A stretch of 64,000 nucleotides of DNA from Actinomycetales bacterium (lineage in GTDB: Bacteria > Actinomycetota > Actinomycetes > S36-B12), in NCBI GenBank assembly GCA_016125355.1, contig WGLX01000008.1, positions 1 through 64,000 on the forward strand, in the 5' to 3' direction. Numbering within the stretch: position 1 is the stretch's first letter; each line of letters starts with the position of its first letter. Positions 1 through 8,095 of the stretch are shown piece by piece. Position numbers and translations under genes: made by a program. The notes under the pieces were generated by a model. The model searched no databases. It was given only the letters and a program-made list of their open reading frames with translations, and was not told where the DNA came from.

Positions 1-690
1 CCGCGACGCCCCCACAGCCGCGCCGAGGGAGTCGGCCAGCGCCTCGATCACCGAGAAGCCCTCCGCACTGCCCACGCCCCGGCCCCCGGAGACCACGATC
101 GCCGCCTCGGTCAGCTCCGGACGACCGCCCTTGACCGCCGCGGTGCGACCCGTGACCCGCGCCAGCGTCGAGCGTGGGGACACGACGACATCCAGCGCGA
201 CCGGCTCACAGGTCGTGGGGGCCGGCTCCGGGGCGATCGCGTTGCCGCGCACGGTGATGATCGGGGTGCCATGCGTGACCCGCGAGTGGACCACCGTCGA
301 CCCGCCGAACACCGACTGCGTGGCCACCAGGTCCGCAGACACGTTCACCGCATCCGTGATGATCCCTGACGTGGTCTTGACGGCCAACCGTGCCGCCGCC
401 TCCTTGCCATCCGCCGTCGACGGGATCAGGACCGCCGCGGCCTCGGTCTCCACCATGGCCGCCGCGAGGGCATCGGCCACGGGAGCCACGGGATGGTCCG
501 CAGGAACCTCGGCCACCAGAACTCTCGCGGCGCCGTACTCGCCGAGCGTGGCCACGGCCGCATCGCCCGGGGCGCCGTCCAGCCATATCGCCACCGGGGT
601 GCCGAGGCGACGCGCCAACGTCAGCAGCTCGAGAGTCGACTTCTTGACCGCGCCATCCTTGGCCTCGGCGAGGACCAGCACATCAGCCAT
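1..690 (-). CDS. etfA: Electron transfer flavoprotein subunit alpha (partial, C-terminus cut by window edge)
   Basis: FAD-carrying subunit of the electron transfer flavoprotein, which takes electrons from acyl-CoA dehydrogenases and passes them to the quinone pool. The 230 residues in the window begin MADVLVLAEAKDGAVKK, the usual EtfA N-terminal domain, and reach the start of the FAD domain (GGRGVGSAEGF). About 90 C-terminal residues lie outside. The ATG is preceded by AGGAG and lies 12 bases after the etfB stop, so the two form one operon behind the motif-1 promoter upstream of etfB. The two acyl-CoA dehydrogenases near 34-36 kb are plausible clients (inference). Confidence 0.95.
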   Translation of the reverse strand, partial: MADVLVLAEAKDGAVKKSTLELLTLARRLGTPVAIWLDGAPGDAAVATLGEYGAARVLVAEVPADHPVAPVADALAAAMVETEAAAVLIPSTADGKEAAARLAVKTTSGIITDAVNVSADLVATQSVFGGSTVVHSRVTHGTPIITVRGNAIAPEPAPTTCEPVALDVVVSPRSTLARVTGRTAAVKGGRPELTEAAIVVSGGRGVGSAEGFSVIEALADSLGAAVGASR

Positions 691-702
691 GTCCGGATCT
701 CC

Positions 703-1482
703 TTAGATGAACTTCTGCTCGGTGAGGAAGCCGGCGATCTTCATGCCGCCGTCGCCCTCGTCGGTCACGACCGTGCCGGCCGCCTTCGGGGGCCGCGCCG
801 CGAAGTCCTGCACGGCACTCCAGGATCCCGACGTGCCGACGGTCGCCGCTTCGAGACCGGTGTCGGCGACCGACAGCGTCTCGACCGGCTTCTTCTTGGC
901 GGCCATGATCCCCTTGAACGACGGGTACCTGGGCTCGTTGATCTTCTCCACGACGCTCACCACGGCCGGTGTCGACGCCGTGACCGTGGCGTGGCCGTCC
1001 TCGGTCACGCGCTCGATCGTCACCTGGGAGCCGTCGACCTCCACGGAGGAGGCGAAGGTCAGCTGGGCCCAGCCGAGCCGCTCGGCCACCATGGCCGGCA
1101 CCACGGACATGCGCGCATCCGTCGACTCCGACCCGAACACCACCAGATCAAACCCGCGGTCCTTGAGGACGGCGGCGATGACGGCGCTCGTCGCCAGGGC
1201 GTCCGAACCGGCCAGATCGGCGTCCGTCACCTGGATCCCGGAGTCGGCGCCCATGCTCAGCGCCTTGCGGACCGTCTCCGCGGCGCGCTCCGGGCCCATC
1301 GAGACCACGACGACCTCACCGCCATGCGCCTCGACCAGCTTCAGCGACTCCTCCACCGCGTACTCGTCCAGCTCGTTCATCACCCCATCCGCCGAGTCGC
1401 GGTCCAGCAGCGAGTCCTCCGGACGCAGGCGCTTCTCCGCCCAGGTGTCCGGCACCTGCTTCACACACACAGCGATCTTCAT
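703..1482 (-). CDS. etfB: Electron transfer flavoprotein subunit beta
   Basis: AMP-binding small subunit of ETF, 259 residues, the normal family length. It begins MKIAVCVKQVPDTWAEK, the hallmark EtfB N-terminus, and carries the signature region with GSESTDARMSVVPAMVAERLG around residues 110-135. The ATG has a strong GAGGAGG ribosome site 5 bases upstream. It is first in the etfB-etfA operon; its upstream region is shared with the divergent transketolase pair and holds a copy of motif 1. Function is firm at family level; the specific dehydrogenases it serves are inferred. Confidence 0.96.
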   Translation of the reverse strand: MKIAVCVKQVPDTWAEKRLRPEDSLLDRDSADGVMNELDEYAVEESLKLVEAHGGEVVVVSMGPERAAETVRKALSMGADSGIQVTDADLAGSDALATSAVIAAVLKDRGFDLVVFGSESTDARMSVVPAMVAERLGWAQLTFASSVEVDGSQVTIERVTEDGHATVTASTPAVVSVVEKINEPRYPSFKGIMAAKKKPVETLSVADTGLEAATVGTSGSWSAVQDFAARPPKAAGTVVTDEGDGGMKIAGFLTEQKFI

Positions 1483-1555
1483 CCAGTCCTCCTCGGGACC
1501 AGGTCGGCGTCGTCGAGCGACAAGTTGGCGAACCGCGGGTATTCTTGCGCATCGG

Positions 1556-1571
1556 ACTATATGGTGTCCAA
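1556..1571 (-). promoter_or_regulatory. Motif-1 promoter/operator copy (site A) upstream of etfB
   Basis: Minus-strand reading TTGGACACCATATAGT: a TTGGAC(N)CCA block joined to a -10-like TATAGT, 74 bases upstream of the etfB ATG. It is one base shorter than the best copies. The same region is upstream of the divergent transketolase gene, so it may control both. Confidence 0.6.
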
Positions 1572-1598
1572 GTATTTTCCACCACAGTCGGGAGAGTC

Positions 1599-2405
1599 AT
1601 GCCCACCGAGTTGGCCCGCCAGGCCCGGCGCAGTGCGCTGGCCATGTGCTCGCGGTCCGGGGCGTCCCACATCGGGGCCGCCCTCTCCGTCATCGACATC
1701 CTGTCCGTCCTGTACGGCGAGGTGGCCGACGTGAGCCCGCATCGCACCGAGGACCCGTCCCGGGACATCGTCCTGGTCTCCAAGGGACACTCGGCCTCGG
1801 GCGTGTACGCCGTCATGGCGCACGCCGGCTACTTCCCGGTCGAGTGGCTGGACGACTACTACCTCGACGGATCGCACCTCGGCGGGCACGTGACGGCCCA
1901 CGGGATCCCCGGCGTCGAGCTGTCGACCGGCGCGCTCGGCCACGCCCTCCCCTTCGGAGTCGGTCGCGCCATCGCCGACAAGCTCGACGGCATCGACCGC
2001 CGCATCTTCGTCGTCCTGTCCGACGGCGAGTGCGCGGAGGGCAGCAACTGGGAGGCAGCCCTGATGGCGGCCCACCACGCACTCCGCAACGTCACGGTGA
2101 TCGTCGACCGCAATGGCCTGCAGATCCTCGGGCGCACCGAGGACGTGCTGGGCCTCGAGCCGTTCGCCGACAAGTGGCGGGCCTTCGGCTGGGAGGTCGA
2201 GGAGGTGGAAGGCCACGACCACGGGGAGCTCGGCAGGGCGCTGCACACCCGCTCACAGCGGCCCCGCGCCATCATCGCGAACACCACGAAGGGCAAGGGC
2301 GTGGACTTCATGGAGGATCGGGTCGAGTGGCACACCCTGGTCCCCAACGACGAGCACCTCGTCACGGCCCTGGCGCAACTCGAGACGAATACGACGGAGG
2401 CCTGA
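1599..2405 (+). CDS. Transketolase, N-terminal (TPP pyrophosphate-binding) subunit
   Basis: First half of a split transketolase, 268 residues. The thiamine pyrophosphate/Mg motif is visible as SDGE at 141-144 with the paired Asn at 172 (VDRNG), and KGH at 62-64 matches the substrate/TPP-contacting segment. The ATG is chosen over an upstream in-frame ATG at 1545 because it has GGGAG just before it and gives the family N-terminus. The C-terminal half follows 3 bases downstream and a crotonase overlaps that, so the three are cotranscribed. Split transketolases occur both in pentose metabolism and in specialised pathways; placement beside a crotonase and ETF suggests a specialised role (inference). 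Confidence 0.9.
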   Translation: MPTELARQARRSALAMCSRSGASHIGAALSVIDILSVLYGEVADVSPHRTEDPSRDIVLVSKGHSASGVYAVMAHAGYFPVEWLDDYYLDGSHLGGHVTAHGIPGVELSTGALGHALPFGVGRAIADKLDGIDRRIFVVLSDGECAEGSNWEAALMAAHHALRNVTVIVDRNGLQILGRTEDVLGLEPFADKWRAFGWEVEEVEGHDHGELGRALHTRSQRPRAIIANTTKGKGVDFMEDRVEWHTLVPNDEHLVTALAQLETNTTEA

Positions 2406-2408
2406 CCG

Positions 2409-3335
2409 ATGCGCGATGCCTTCGTCCGGAAGCTGACCGAGGAGGCCGAGACCAACGAGGACGTCATGCTCCTCGTGGGCGACCTCGGTTTCGGGGTCGT
2501 CGCCGCTTTCGGCGACGCCTACCCCAAGCAGTTCCTCAACTGCGGCGTCGCCGAGCAGTCCATGGTCGGCGTCGCTGCCGGCCTGGCGGCCTCGGGCCGA
2601 CGTCCCTTCGTCTACTCGATCTCCAACTTCCCCAGCCTGCGTCCCCTCGAGCAGATCCGCAACGACGTCTGCTACCACGGCCTCGGCGTCACCCTCGTGG
2701 CCGTGGGCACGGGCCTTGCCTACGGCGCCCTCGGCTACACCCACCACGGTGTCGAGGACATGTCCATCCTGCGCTCCCTGCCCGGGATGCGGGTCTACAC
2801 GCCCGCCGACGCCCTCGAGTGCGCGGCGGCTGTCGATGAGATCCTCGCGGACCCGTCCCCGGCCTACCTGCGGCTGGGCAAGAACAAGGAGCCGCTCATG
2901 CACGATGAGCAGCCGGACCTGTCGACCGGAGCCCCGCTCCTCATCCGGGAGGGCACCGACGTCACCGTCATCGCGGCGGGACCGATCATCACCCAGGCCC
3001 TGGCCGTCGCGGAGGAGCTGGAGCCGGAGGGTGTCTCGGTCCGCGTGCTCACCTGCCCCGTGATCAAGCCGCTCAACGCCGAGGCCGTGCATGCTGCCGC
3101 CACTGGCACGGCCGGCATCGTCACCCTCGAGGAGCACACCGTCCTCGGCGGATTCGGCAGCGCGGTCCTCGAGGGCTTCGCCCTCCAGGGCTACCGCACG
3201 CCGGTCCTCCCGCTCGGGCTCGCCGACGCCGCGACGCACATCATCGGCGGCCAGGAGTGGATCCGCGAGCGCGCGGGACTCAGCACTGATCACGTGCGGT
3301 CCAGCGTGGCCGCCTTCGCCAGGAGGAACGCATGA
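2409..3335 (+). CDS. Transketolase, C-terminal (pyrimidine-binding) subunit
   Basis: Second half of the split transketolase, 308 residues. It has the catalytic Glu of the TPP pyrimidine domain (GVAEQSM, Glu49), a domain rich in YTPAD and LRLGKNKEP-type segments, and the C-terminal transketolase domain that starts near residue 175. It must pair with the preceding N-terminal subunit to build a complete active site. It overlaps the next gene by 4 bases (ATGA), a sign of translational coupling. Also resembles the C-terminal halves of deoxyxylulose-phosphate synthase-like proteins, so the two-carbon donor cannot be named from sequence. Confidence 0.9.
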   Translation: MRDAFVRKLTEEAETNEDVMLLVGDLGFGVVAAFGDAYPKQFLNCGVAEQSMVGVAAGLAASGRRPFVYSISNFPSLRPLEQIRNDVCYHGLGVTLVAVGTGLAYGALGYTHHGVEDMSILRSLPGMRVYTPADALECAAAVDEILADPSPAYLRLGKNKEPLMHDEQPDLSTGAPLLIREGTDVTVIAAGPIITQALAVAEELEPEGVSVRVLTCPVIKPLNAEAVHAAATGTAGIVTLEEHTVLGGFGSAVLEGFALQGYRTPVLPLGLADAATHIIGGQEWIRERAGLSTDHVRSSVAAFARRNA

Positions 3336-4219
3336 GCAGCGACGTCACCGAGTACCAGACCCTCCGCTACGAGGTGGCCGACGGCATCCTCACGCTCTGG
3401 CTCGACCGGCCCGACCACATGAATGCCTTCACGGTCACCATGGCCAACGAGTTGGAAGCGGCCTTCGGCCGCGCCAGCATCGATGATGACGTCGCCGCCA
3501 TCGTGGTCACGGGAACGGGACGGGCGTTCTGCGCGGGCATGGACCTCTCGGTGCCCGGCAACGTCTTCGGCCTCGATGAGTCCCAGCACCCGACCATGGC
3601 GGACATGGTCGACCGGTTCGAGGACCCGGCCATCGTCGCCGGTGTCCGCGACACCGGTGGACGCGTGTCGCTGTCCATCTACCGCTGCACCAAGCCGGTC
3701 ATCGCCGCCATCAACGGGGCAGCCGTGGGCATCGGCGCCACGATGACCCTGCCCATGGATGTGCGCATCGCCTCCGAGAAGGCGCGGATCGGCCTGGTGT
3801 TCGGCCGACTGGGCATCGTTCCCGAGGCGTGCTCCACGTGGTTCCTTCCGCGGGTCGTCGGCATGAGCCGGGCGCTGGAGCTCGTCTACTCCGCGGACAT
3901 CCTCGACGCCCCGCAGGCCCTGGAGTACGGGCTCGTCCGCGAGGTCGTCGCTCCCGACGACCTGCTGCCCACCGCGTACGCACTCGCCCAGAGGTTCGTG
4001 CACGGCAAGTCCCAGGTCGCCACGGCCCTCATGCGACAGATGCTCTACCGCAACAGCGCGCAGCCGGATCCGGTCACGGCCCATCGGGTGGAGTCCCTGG
4101 CGATGTTCTACGCGAGCATCAGTGACGGCAAGGAGGGGGTGACCGCGTTCCTCGAGAAGCGGCCCGCACAGTTTCCCGGGCGCACCTCGACGGATATGCC
4201 GCCGTTCTATCCCTGGTGA
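3332..4219 (+). CDS. Enoyl-CoA hydratase/isomerase (crotonase) family protein
   Basis: Crotonase-fold acyl-CoA enzyme, 295 residues. The oxyanion-hole segments are visible as GRAFCAGMDLS (about residue 65) and NGAAVGIGATMTLPMD (about 130), and an acidic residue sits in GIVPEACSTW where hydratases carry a catalytic Glu. The C-terminus (MPPFYPW) is typical of actinobacterial hydratases of this group. It overlaps the transketolase C-subunit by 4 bases, so a CoA-thioester step is coupled to a TPP-dependent step in this operon. Hydratase, isomerase or retro-aldol activity cannot be told apart here. Confidence 0.88.
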   Translation: MSSDVTEYQTLRYEVADGILTLWLDRPDHMNAFTVTMANELEAAFGRASIDDDVAAIVVTGTGRAFCAGMDLSVPGNVFGLDESQHPTMADMVDRFEDPAIVAGVRDTGGRVSLSIYRCTKPVIAAINGAAVGIGATMTLPMDVRIASEKARIGLVFGRLGIVPEACSTWFLPRVVGMSRALELVYSADILDAPQALEYGLVREVVAPDDLLPTAYALAQRFVHGKSQVATALMRQMLYRNSAQPDPVTAHRVESLAMFYASISDGKEGVTAFLEKRPAQFPGRTSTDMPPFYPW

Positions 4220-4247
4220 CCCGCCGGGCGCCGCCCGCAGGTTTGCG

Positions 4248-4775
4248 TCAGTGGTGACTCAGCGAGGACTTGACGGCCACCACCGCGAGTGCGACGACGA
4301 GCACGGCCAGCCCCGCAAGGACACTGACCGGCCACGACCGGCCACGCAGCCGCCCCACCCGGACGCCGGCCAGCGCCGGCAGCGCCGAGAGCAGCACGAG
4401 GGCGCCAGTCACAGCAGCCTGGCCGTCGAGTAGGACGAGGGGCAGGGAGGCCACCACTGCGGCGAAGGCACCGCCGGCCACCTGGGCGCCGGCCTCTCGC
4501 GCCGCCGATGCAGGCGAGACACCCGTCTGCTCCGCCAGCTGCGCGGCGAGCCGGAACGCCACCCAGTGCGCGAGCGTCAGCCCCACGGCAGTCCCGAGAA
4601 GGACGCTGAGCAGTGCCCAGCCCGTCGGGAGCCGATGCTCGGGCAGTGCGACCAGCACGGCCATGAGCACCAACGCCATGTACAGCGCGGCGGAAGCGAA
4701 CTCCCGGAAGGCCGCGCGGGACTCGAGATCCCCTCGCAGACCAGCAGCCCGGGAATCCGTTGAGGAGCGGGGCAC
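4248..4775 (-). CDS. Hypothetical integral membrane protein
   Basis: 175 residues with no family I recognise. After a charged N-terminal stretch of about 25 residues there are four to five hydrophobic segments (about residues 30-45, 52-70, 98-115, 120-138 and 150-168), ending KSSLSHH. The GTG start sits 9 bases after the thiolase stop and has only a weak GGGG ribosome site, so it is probably read through from the thiolase transcript. A transport or permease-accessory role is possible but not supported by any motif. Confidence 0.65.
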   Translation of the reverse strand: MPRSSTDSRAAGLRGDLESRAAFREFASAALYMALVLMAVLVALPEHRLPTGWALLSVLLGTAVGLTLAHWVAFRLAAQLAEQTGVSPASAAREAGAQVAGGAFAAVVASLPLVLLDGQAAVTGALVLLSALPALAGVRVGRLRGRSWPVSVLAGLAVLVVALAVVAVKSSLSHH

Positions 4776-4784
4776 GCCCCGAGA

Positions 4785-5972
4785 CTAGCTCGCGGGGGTC
4801 GTGAAGACGATGGCCTCGCCCTGGCCGCCGCCACCGCAGAGCGCCACAGCGCCGTTGCCGCCGCCTCGGTTCTTCAGCTCGTACGCGGCCGAGAGCAGGA
4901 TGCGTGCCCCGCTCATGCCGACCGGATGCCCGACCGCGATGGCACCGCCGTGGACGTTGACCTTGTCCGGGTCGAGGCCGAGCTCGCGCATCGAGGCGAT
5001 GCCCACGCTGGCGAACGCCTCATTGATCTCCACGATGTCCAGGTCGCTCGCGCTGAGTTCGCCGTCGCGCTTGAGGGCGTCCTTGATGGCGTTGGCGGGC
5101 TGGAGGAGGAGGGAGGGGTCCGGGCCGGCCACCTCGCCATGCGCGCGGATCTCGGCGATCCAGGAGAGCCCGTGCTGCTCGGCCCACTCCTTGCTGGTGA
5201 CGATCAGCGCCGCCGCTCCGTCGGAGAGCTGGGAGGCGTTGCCGGCCGTGATCGCGCCGTCCTTGTTGAAGGCCGGGCGCAGGCCGCCGAGTGACTCACT
5301 GCTGGTGCCCGGGCGGATGCCCTCGTCCTCGGTCACCGTGACGGCGCCCTTCCGGGTCTTCACCTCGACGGGGACGATCTCCTCGGCGAAGCGGCCGGAC
5401 TCGGTGGCCTCCGCGGCCAGCTGATGCGAGCGGGCGGCGAACGCGTCCTGCTCCTCGCGGGTGATGCCGTAGGGCTCGCCGTACTTCTCCGTCGCCGCAC
5501 CCATGGAGATCGCATCGAAGGCGCAGACGAGCGCGTCCTGGTCGAGGATGTCGGCCGCGACCGTGTTGCCGTACTTGTAGCCCTGGCGAGCTCCCATGAG
5601 CACATGGGGGGCGCCGGTCATCGACTCCATGCCACCGGCGACGACGACCTGGTGCTGGCCGCTGCGGATCATCTGGTCCGCCATCGCGACGGCGACCAGG
5701 CCGGAGAGGCAGAGCTTGTTGACCGTCACCGCGGGCACCGTCATGGGCAGGCCCGCTGCCGCGGCCGCCTGTCGCGCCGGGTTGGGGCCGGCACCTGCCT
5801 GGAGCACCTGCCCGAACACGACCGCGTCGACCTGATCGGGGGCGACCCCGGCCCGATCGAGTGCCCCCTTGATCGCCACGGCGCCGAGGTCGACCGCGGT
5901 GAGGGAGCTGAAGGCCCCGAGCAGCTTGCCGATCGGGGTGCGGGCTCCATCGATGATGACGGACGTGGTCAC
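4785..5972 (-). CDS. Acetyl-CoA C-acetyltransferase (thiolase)
   Basis: Thiolase that condenses or cleaves acyl-CoA units, 395 residues, the normal length for biosynthetic/degradative type II thiolases. The nucleophile Cys88 lies in VNKLCLSGL, His349 in AVGHPVGMSG and the second Cys379 in ALCGGGGQGEA, the full catalytic set. The GTG start follows GAGGAG. Its promoter region contains motif-1 site B, so it belongs with the catabolic regulon of this window. The membrane protein gene follows closely. Substrate chain length cannot be read from sequence. Confidence 0.95.
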   Translation of the reverse strand: MTTSVIIDGARTPIGKLLGAFSSLTAVDLGAVAIKGALDRAGVAPDQVDAVVFGQVLQAGAGPNPARQAAAAAGLPMTVPAVTVNKLCLSGLVAVAMADQMIRSGQHQVVVAGGMESMTGAPHVLMGARQGYKYGNTVAADILDQDALVCAFDAISMGAATEKYGEPYGITREEQDAFAARSHQLAAEATESGRFAEEIVPVEVKTRKGAVTVTEDEGIRPGTSSESLGGLRPAFNKDGAITAGNASQLSDGAAALIVTSKEWAEQHGLSWIAEIRAHGEVAGPDPSLLLQPANAIKDALKRDGELSASDLDIVEINEAFASVGIASMRELGLDPDKVNVHGGAIAVGHPVGMSGARILLSAAYELKNRGGGNGAVALCGGGGQGEAIVFTTPAS

Positions 5973-6024
5973 GGTTTCTCCTCACGAAGTGGCTGAGGTG
6001 AGGGTACCGTGTCCTTGGGCGTCA

Positions 6025-6041
6025 TGTATACGGACGTCCTA
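6025..6041 (-). promoter_or_regulatory. Motif-1 promoter/operator copy (site B) upstream of thiolase
   Basis: Minus-strand reading TAGGACGTCCGTATACA: palindromic GGACGTCC followed by a -10-like TATACA, 53 bases upstream of the thiolase GTG. The divergent SDR gene begins 48 bases away on the other side. Confidence 0.6.
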
Positions 6042-6088
6042 GCAAATCTGGACCCCCTGGTCCCGCCCGCAGAGCCCCGGAGGAAGCC

Positions 6089-6844
6089 ATGGCCGAGTCG
6101 CGCGTCGCTGTCGTCACGGGGGCGGGTACCGGCATCGGCGCCGCGTGCGCGACCGCCCTCGCCCCGAGCTGCGGGCGCGTGGTGCTCCTGGGCCGGAGGT
6201 TCGAGAAGCTGGAGGGCGTCGCCGCCGACCTCCGCTCGGCCCACCCGGGTCTCGTGGTGGACACCCGTTCCGTCGATGTCTCTGACGTCGACGCGGTCTC
6301 CGCGTTCGCCGAGTGGGTCGCCACCGAGCTCGGCCGCGTCGACGTGCTCGTCAACAACGCGGGGTCGCCACAGCCGAAGGGCGCCGTCACGCTGAGGGAG
6401 ATCGCGGAGGCGTGGGAGTCCACGTTCCGAGCCAACGCGCTGAGCGTGGTGCTCATGACCGAGGCCCTCAAGCCGATCCTCGCGCGACCCGGCGGGCGCA
6501 TCGTCACCATCGGTTCGTTCGCCGCGCAGCTCGGCACGGGCAGCCCGGCCTACGCCTCCGCCAAGGGGGCGATCGAGGTCTACACCGTCACGCTGATGCG
6601 CGAGCTCGGCGAGGCGGGCATCACCGCCAACGTCGTCGCGCCGGGCTACACGGCGGGCACGGAGCTGCTGACTGGGCGCATCACCCCGGAGCGCCACGAG
6701 CGCCTGCTTGCGGGCAACGCGTCCCGCCGCCCGGGCACGCCCGAGGAGATCGCGAGCGCGGTCGCCTACCTCGCGTCGCCGCCGGCAGGTTTCATCAACG
6801 GACAGGTGCTTACCGCCAACGGCGGCACCTTCCTGCCCGGCTGA
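6089..6844 (+). CDS. Short-chain dehydrogenase/reductase
   Basis: NAD(P)-dependent oxidoreductase of the classical SDR family, 251 residues. The Rossmann motif TGAGTGIG is at 10-17, NNAG at 89-92, and the catalytic Ser143, Tyr155 and Lys159 are present (YASAKG). It starts at an ATG with GGAGGAA 6 bases upstream. It shares its upstream region with the divergent thiolase and is followed 55 bases later by a SnoaL-like gene, probably one operon. Likely oxidises or reduces a hydroxyl or keto group of a pathway intermediate; substrate unknown. Confidence 0.92.
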   Translation: MAESRVAVVTGAGTGIGAACATALAPSCGRVVLLGRRFEKLEGVAADLRSAHPGLVVDTRSVDVSDVDAVSAFAEWVATELGRVDVLVNNAGSPQPKGAVTLREIAEAWESTFRANALSVVLMTEALKPILARPGGRIVTIGSFAAQLGTGSPAYASAKGAIEVYTVTLMRELGEAGITANVVAPGYTAGTELLTGRITPERHERLLAGNASRRPGTPEEIASAVAYLASPPAGFINGQVLTANGGTFLPG

Positions 6845-6899
6845 GCCGGCCACTGCCCCCCCACCCCCCCCACCCGCCCACCATGGACCGAGGAGAGCA

Positions 6900-7322
6900 A
6901 TGAGCGAGTTCGACGAGACCGACCTGGCCCGGATCGAGGTGGCCACCCGGCTCTTCGCTGCGTGGTCCAGCGGGGACCTCGATGCACCCAGGGCGTACCT
7001 GACGGAGGATCCCGTCCTGTGGGACAGCGTCGGCGGGCTGAAGGAGGGCTGGGAGGCGATCCGGGAGTACTTCGGGCACGGCCTCGAGCGGTACCCCGAC
7101 CTCGCCCTCGTGCCGACCGGCGAGTTCTGGGCGCGTCCGGATGGCCTGGCCCTGCAGTGGGAGATGAGCGCGAGCGTCGTCGACGACTCCATGGGGGCGG
7201 AGCACGTGGGCAAGACGTGGAAGGTCCCCGGCCTGTCCTTCCTGGTGTTCGACGGCATGAGGGTCTCCGCCGAGTACGACTACCACGACAAGGGCGCCCG
7301 CCAGCGCTCCCTAGAGCCCTAG
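6900..7322 (+). CDS. SnoaL-like (NTF2-fold) protein
   Basis: 140-residue protein of the NTF2/SnoaL-like fold, a small cone-shaped barrel used by polyketide cyclases, dehydratases, isomerases and ring-hydroxylase beta subunits. Visible family features are the helical start (IEVATRLFAAWSSGDLDAPRAYLTEDPVLWDS) split across residues 12-44, and the later strands ending VSAEYDYHDKGAR. The ATG has AGGAG upstream. It follows the SDR in the same direction. No catalytic residue can be assigned with confidence. It is one of six SnoaL-like genes here. Confidence 0.8.
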   Translation: MSEFDETDLARIEVATRLFAAWSSGDLDAPRAYLTEDPVLWDSVGGLKEGWEAIREYFGHGLERYPDLALVPTGEFWARPDGLALQWEMSASVVDDSMGAEHVGKTWKVPGLSFLVFDGMRVSAEYDYHDKGARQRSLEP

Positions 7323-7334
7323 CCCTCACCACCG

Positions 7335-7537
7335 ACGAGTTGAACCGCTTCCCGGCTCAAATCTGCAGATTTGAGCCGGGATCGCGGCAAGACCGTCGAT
7401 TTGGACCGCTCGCAGCTCCGCAGCGGCTACGTCGACGTCCGAGCGGTTCGAATCTGCAGTTTTCGGCTGAAAGCGGTGCAGTTCTGCAGATTTGAGCCGG
7501 GAAGCGGTTCAACTCTGCGGGAGGCGGTTCAACTCGT
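7335..7537. repeat. Nested inverted repeats with a perfect 30-bp palindrome between convergent genes
   Basis: A perfect 30-bp palindrome occupies 7351-7380 (arms CCCGGCTCAAATCTG and its complement). A perfect 29-bp inverted repeat joins 7339-7367 to 7485-7513, and a 14-bp one joins 7335-7348 (ACGAGTTGAACCGC) to 7524-7537. The centre holds further CTGCAG-containing pieces. The right edge includes the TetR stop codon. It looks like a structured intergenic element or bidirectional terminator, not coding sequence. Confidence 0.8.
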
Positions 7538-8095
7538 GGGGTGCCAGCGGTGGAGCAAGTCACCGGTCAGGTCATCCACCTGGCGGTTCGTGATGCGGAC
7601 CTGACGGACCAGCCGGCGGTACAGGAACGGCGCCACCATGTCCTCGACGCAGCCCTGCACATCAAGGGCGGGGTCGATCCAGCCCTCCCGCTGCCCCCGT
7701 CGCACGATGGCGCCGGCCCGGGACCGCGTCGGGGAGAACGCGCGCGCATGGACCTCGGCGAAGGCGGTGTCACGCGTGGACCCGTCCACGAGGGCGACCA
7801 GGACGGCGAGATAGACCCTGTCGTTCAGCCGTTCGGCGTAATCCGCCAGATAGGCCCGCAGGGCGACGTCGGCCGCACCCTCGAACTCCACCTCGTCCCG
7901 GTGCATGAGCTCGTCGAACACCTCGCAGGCGAGGTCGGCAAGATCGGGCCAGTTGCGGTAGATCGTGCTCCGCGAGATGCCCGACTCAGCCGCAAGGCGA
8001 TCCACGGTCAGCCCGCCCAGCCCCTCAGCGAGCAGCACCTCGCAGACGGCCGCGTGGACCGCCCCCCGCGTGCGCACGAAGCGCGCATCGGTCAT
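7529..8095 (-). CDS. TetR-family transcriptional regulator
   Basis: 188-residue regulator. The N-terminal helix-turn-helix is clear: a first helix with VHAAVCEVLLAEGLGGLTVDRLAAE and the recognition part ESGISRSTIYRNWP at about residues 31-48, matching the TetR_N pattern. The rest is a divergent ligand-binding domain. The ATG overlaps the upstream kinase gene stop (ATGA), so it is the last gene of an epimerase-kinase-regulator operon and probably responds to that pathway's intermediate. It is one of two regulators in the window and a candidate to bind motif 1 or the palindrome upstream of the epimerase (inference). Confidence 0.9.
   Translation of the reverse strand: MTDARFVRTRGAVHAAVCEVLLAEGLGGLTVDRLAAESGISRSTIYRNWPDLADLACEVFDELMHRDEVEFEGAADVALRAYLADYAERLNDRVYLAVLVALVDGSTRDTAFAEVHARAFSPTRSRAGAIVRRGQREGWIDPALDVQGCVEDMVAPFLYRRLVRQVRITNRQVDDLTGDLLHRWHPTS

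Noticed and set aside
7323-7528. The inverted-repeat block as a CRISPR array
   Set aside because: The repeats are inverted and nested, not direct with even spacers, and there are no cas genes.
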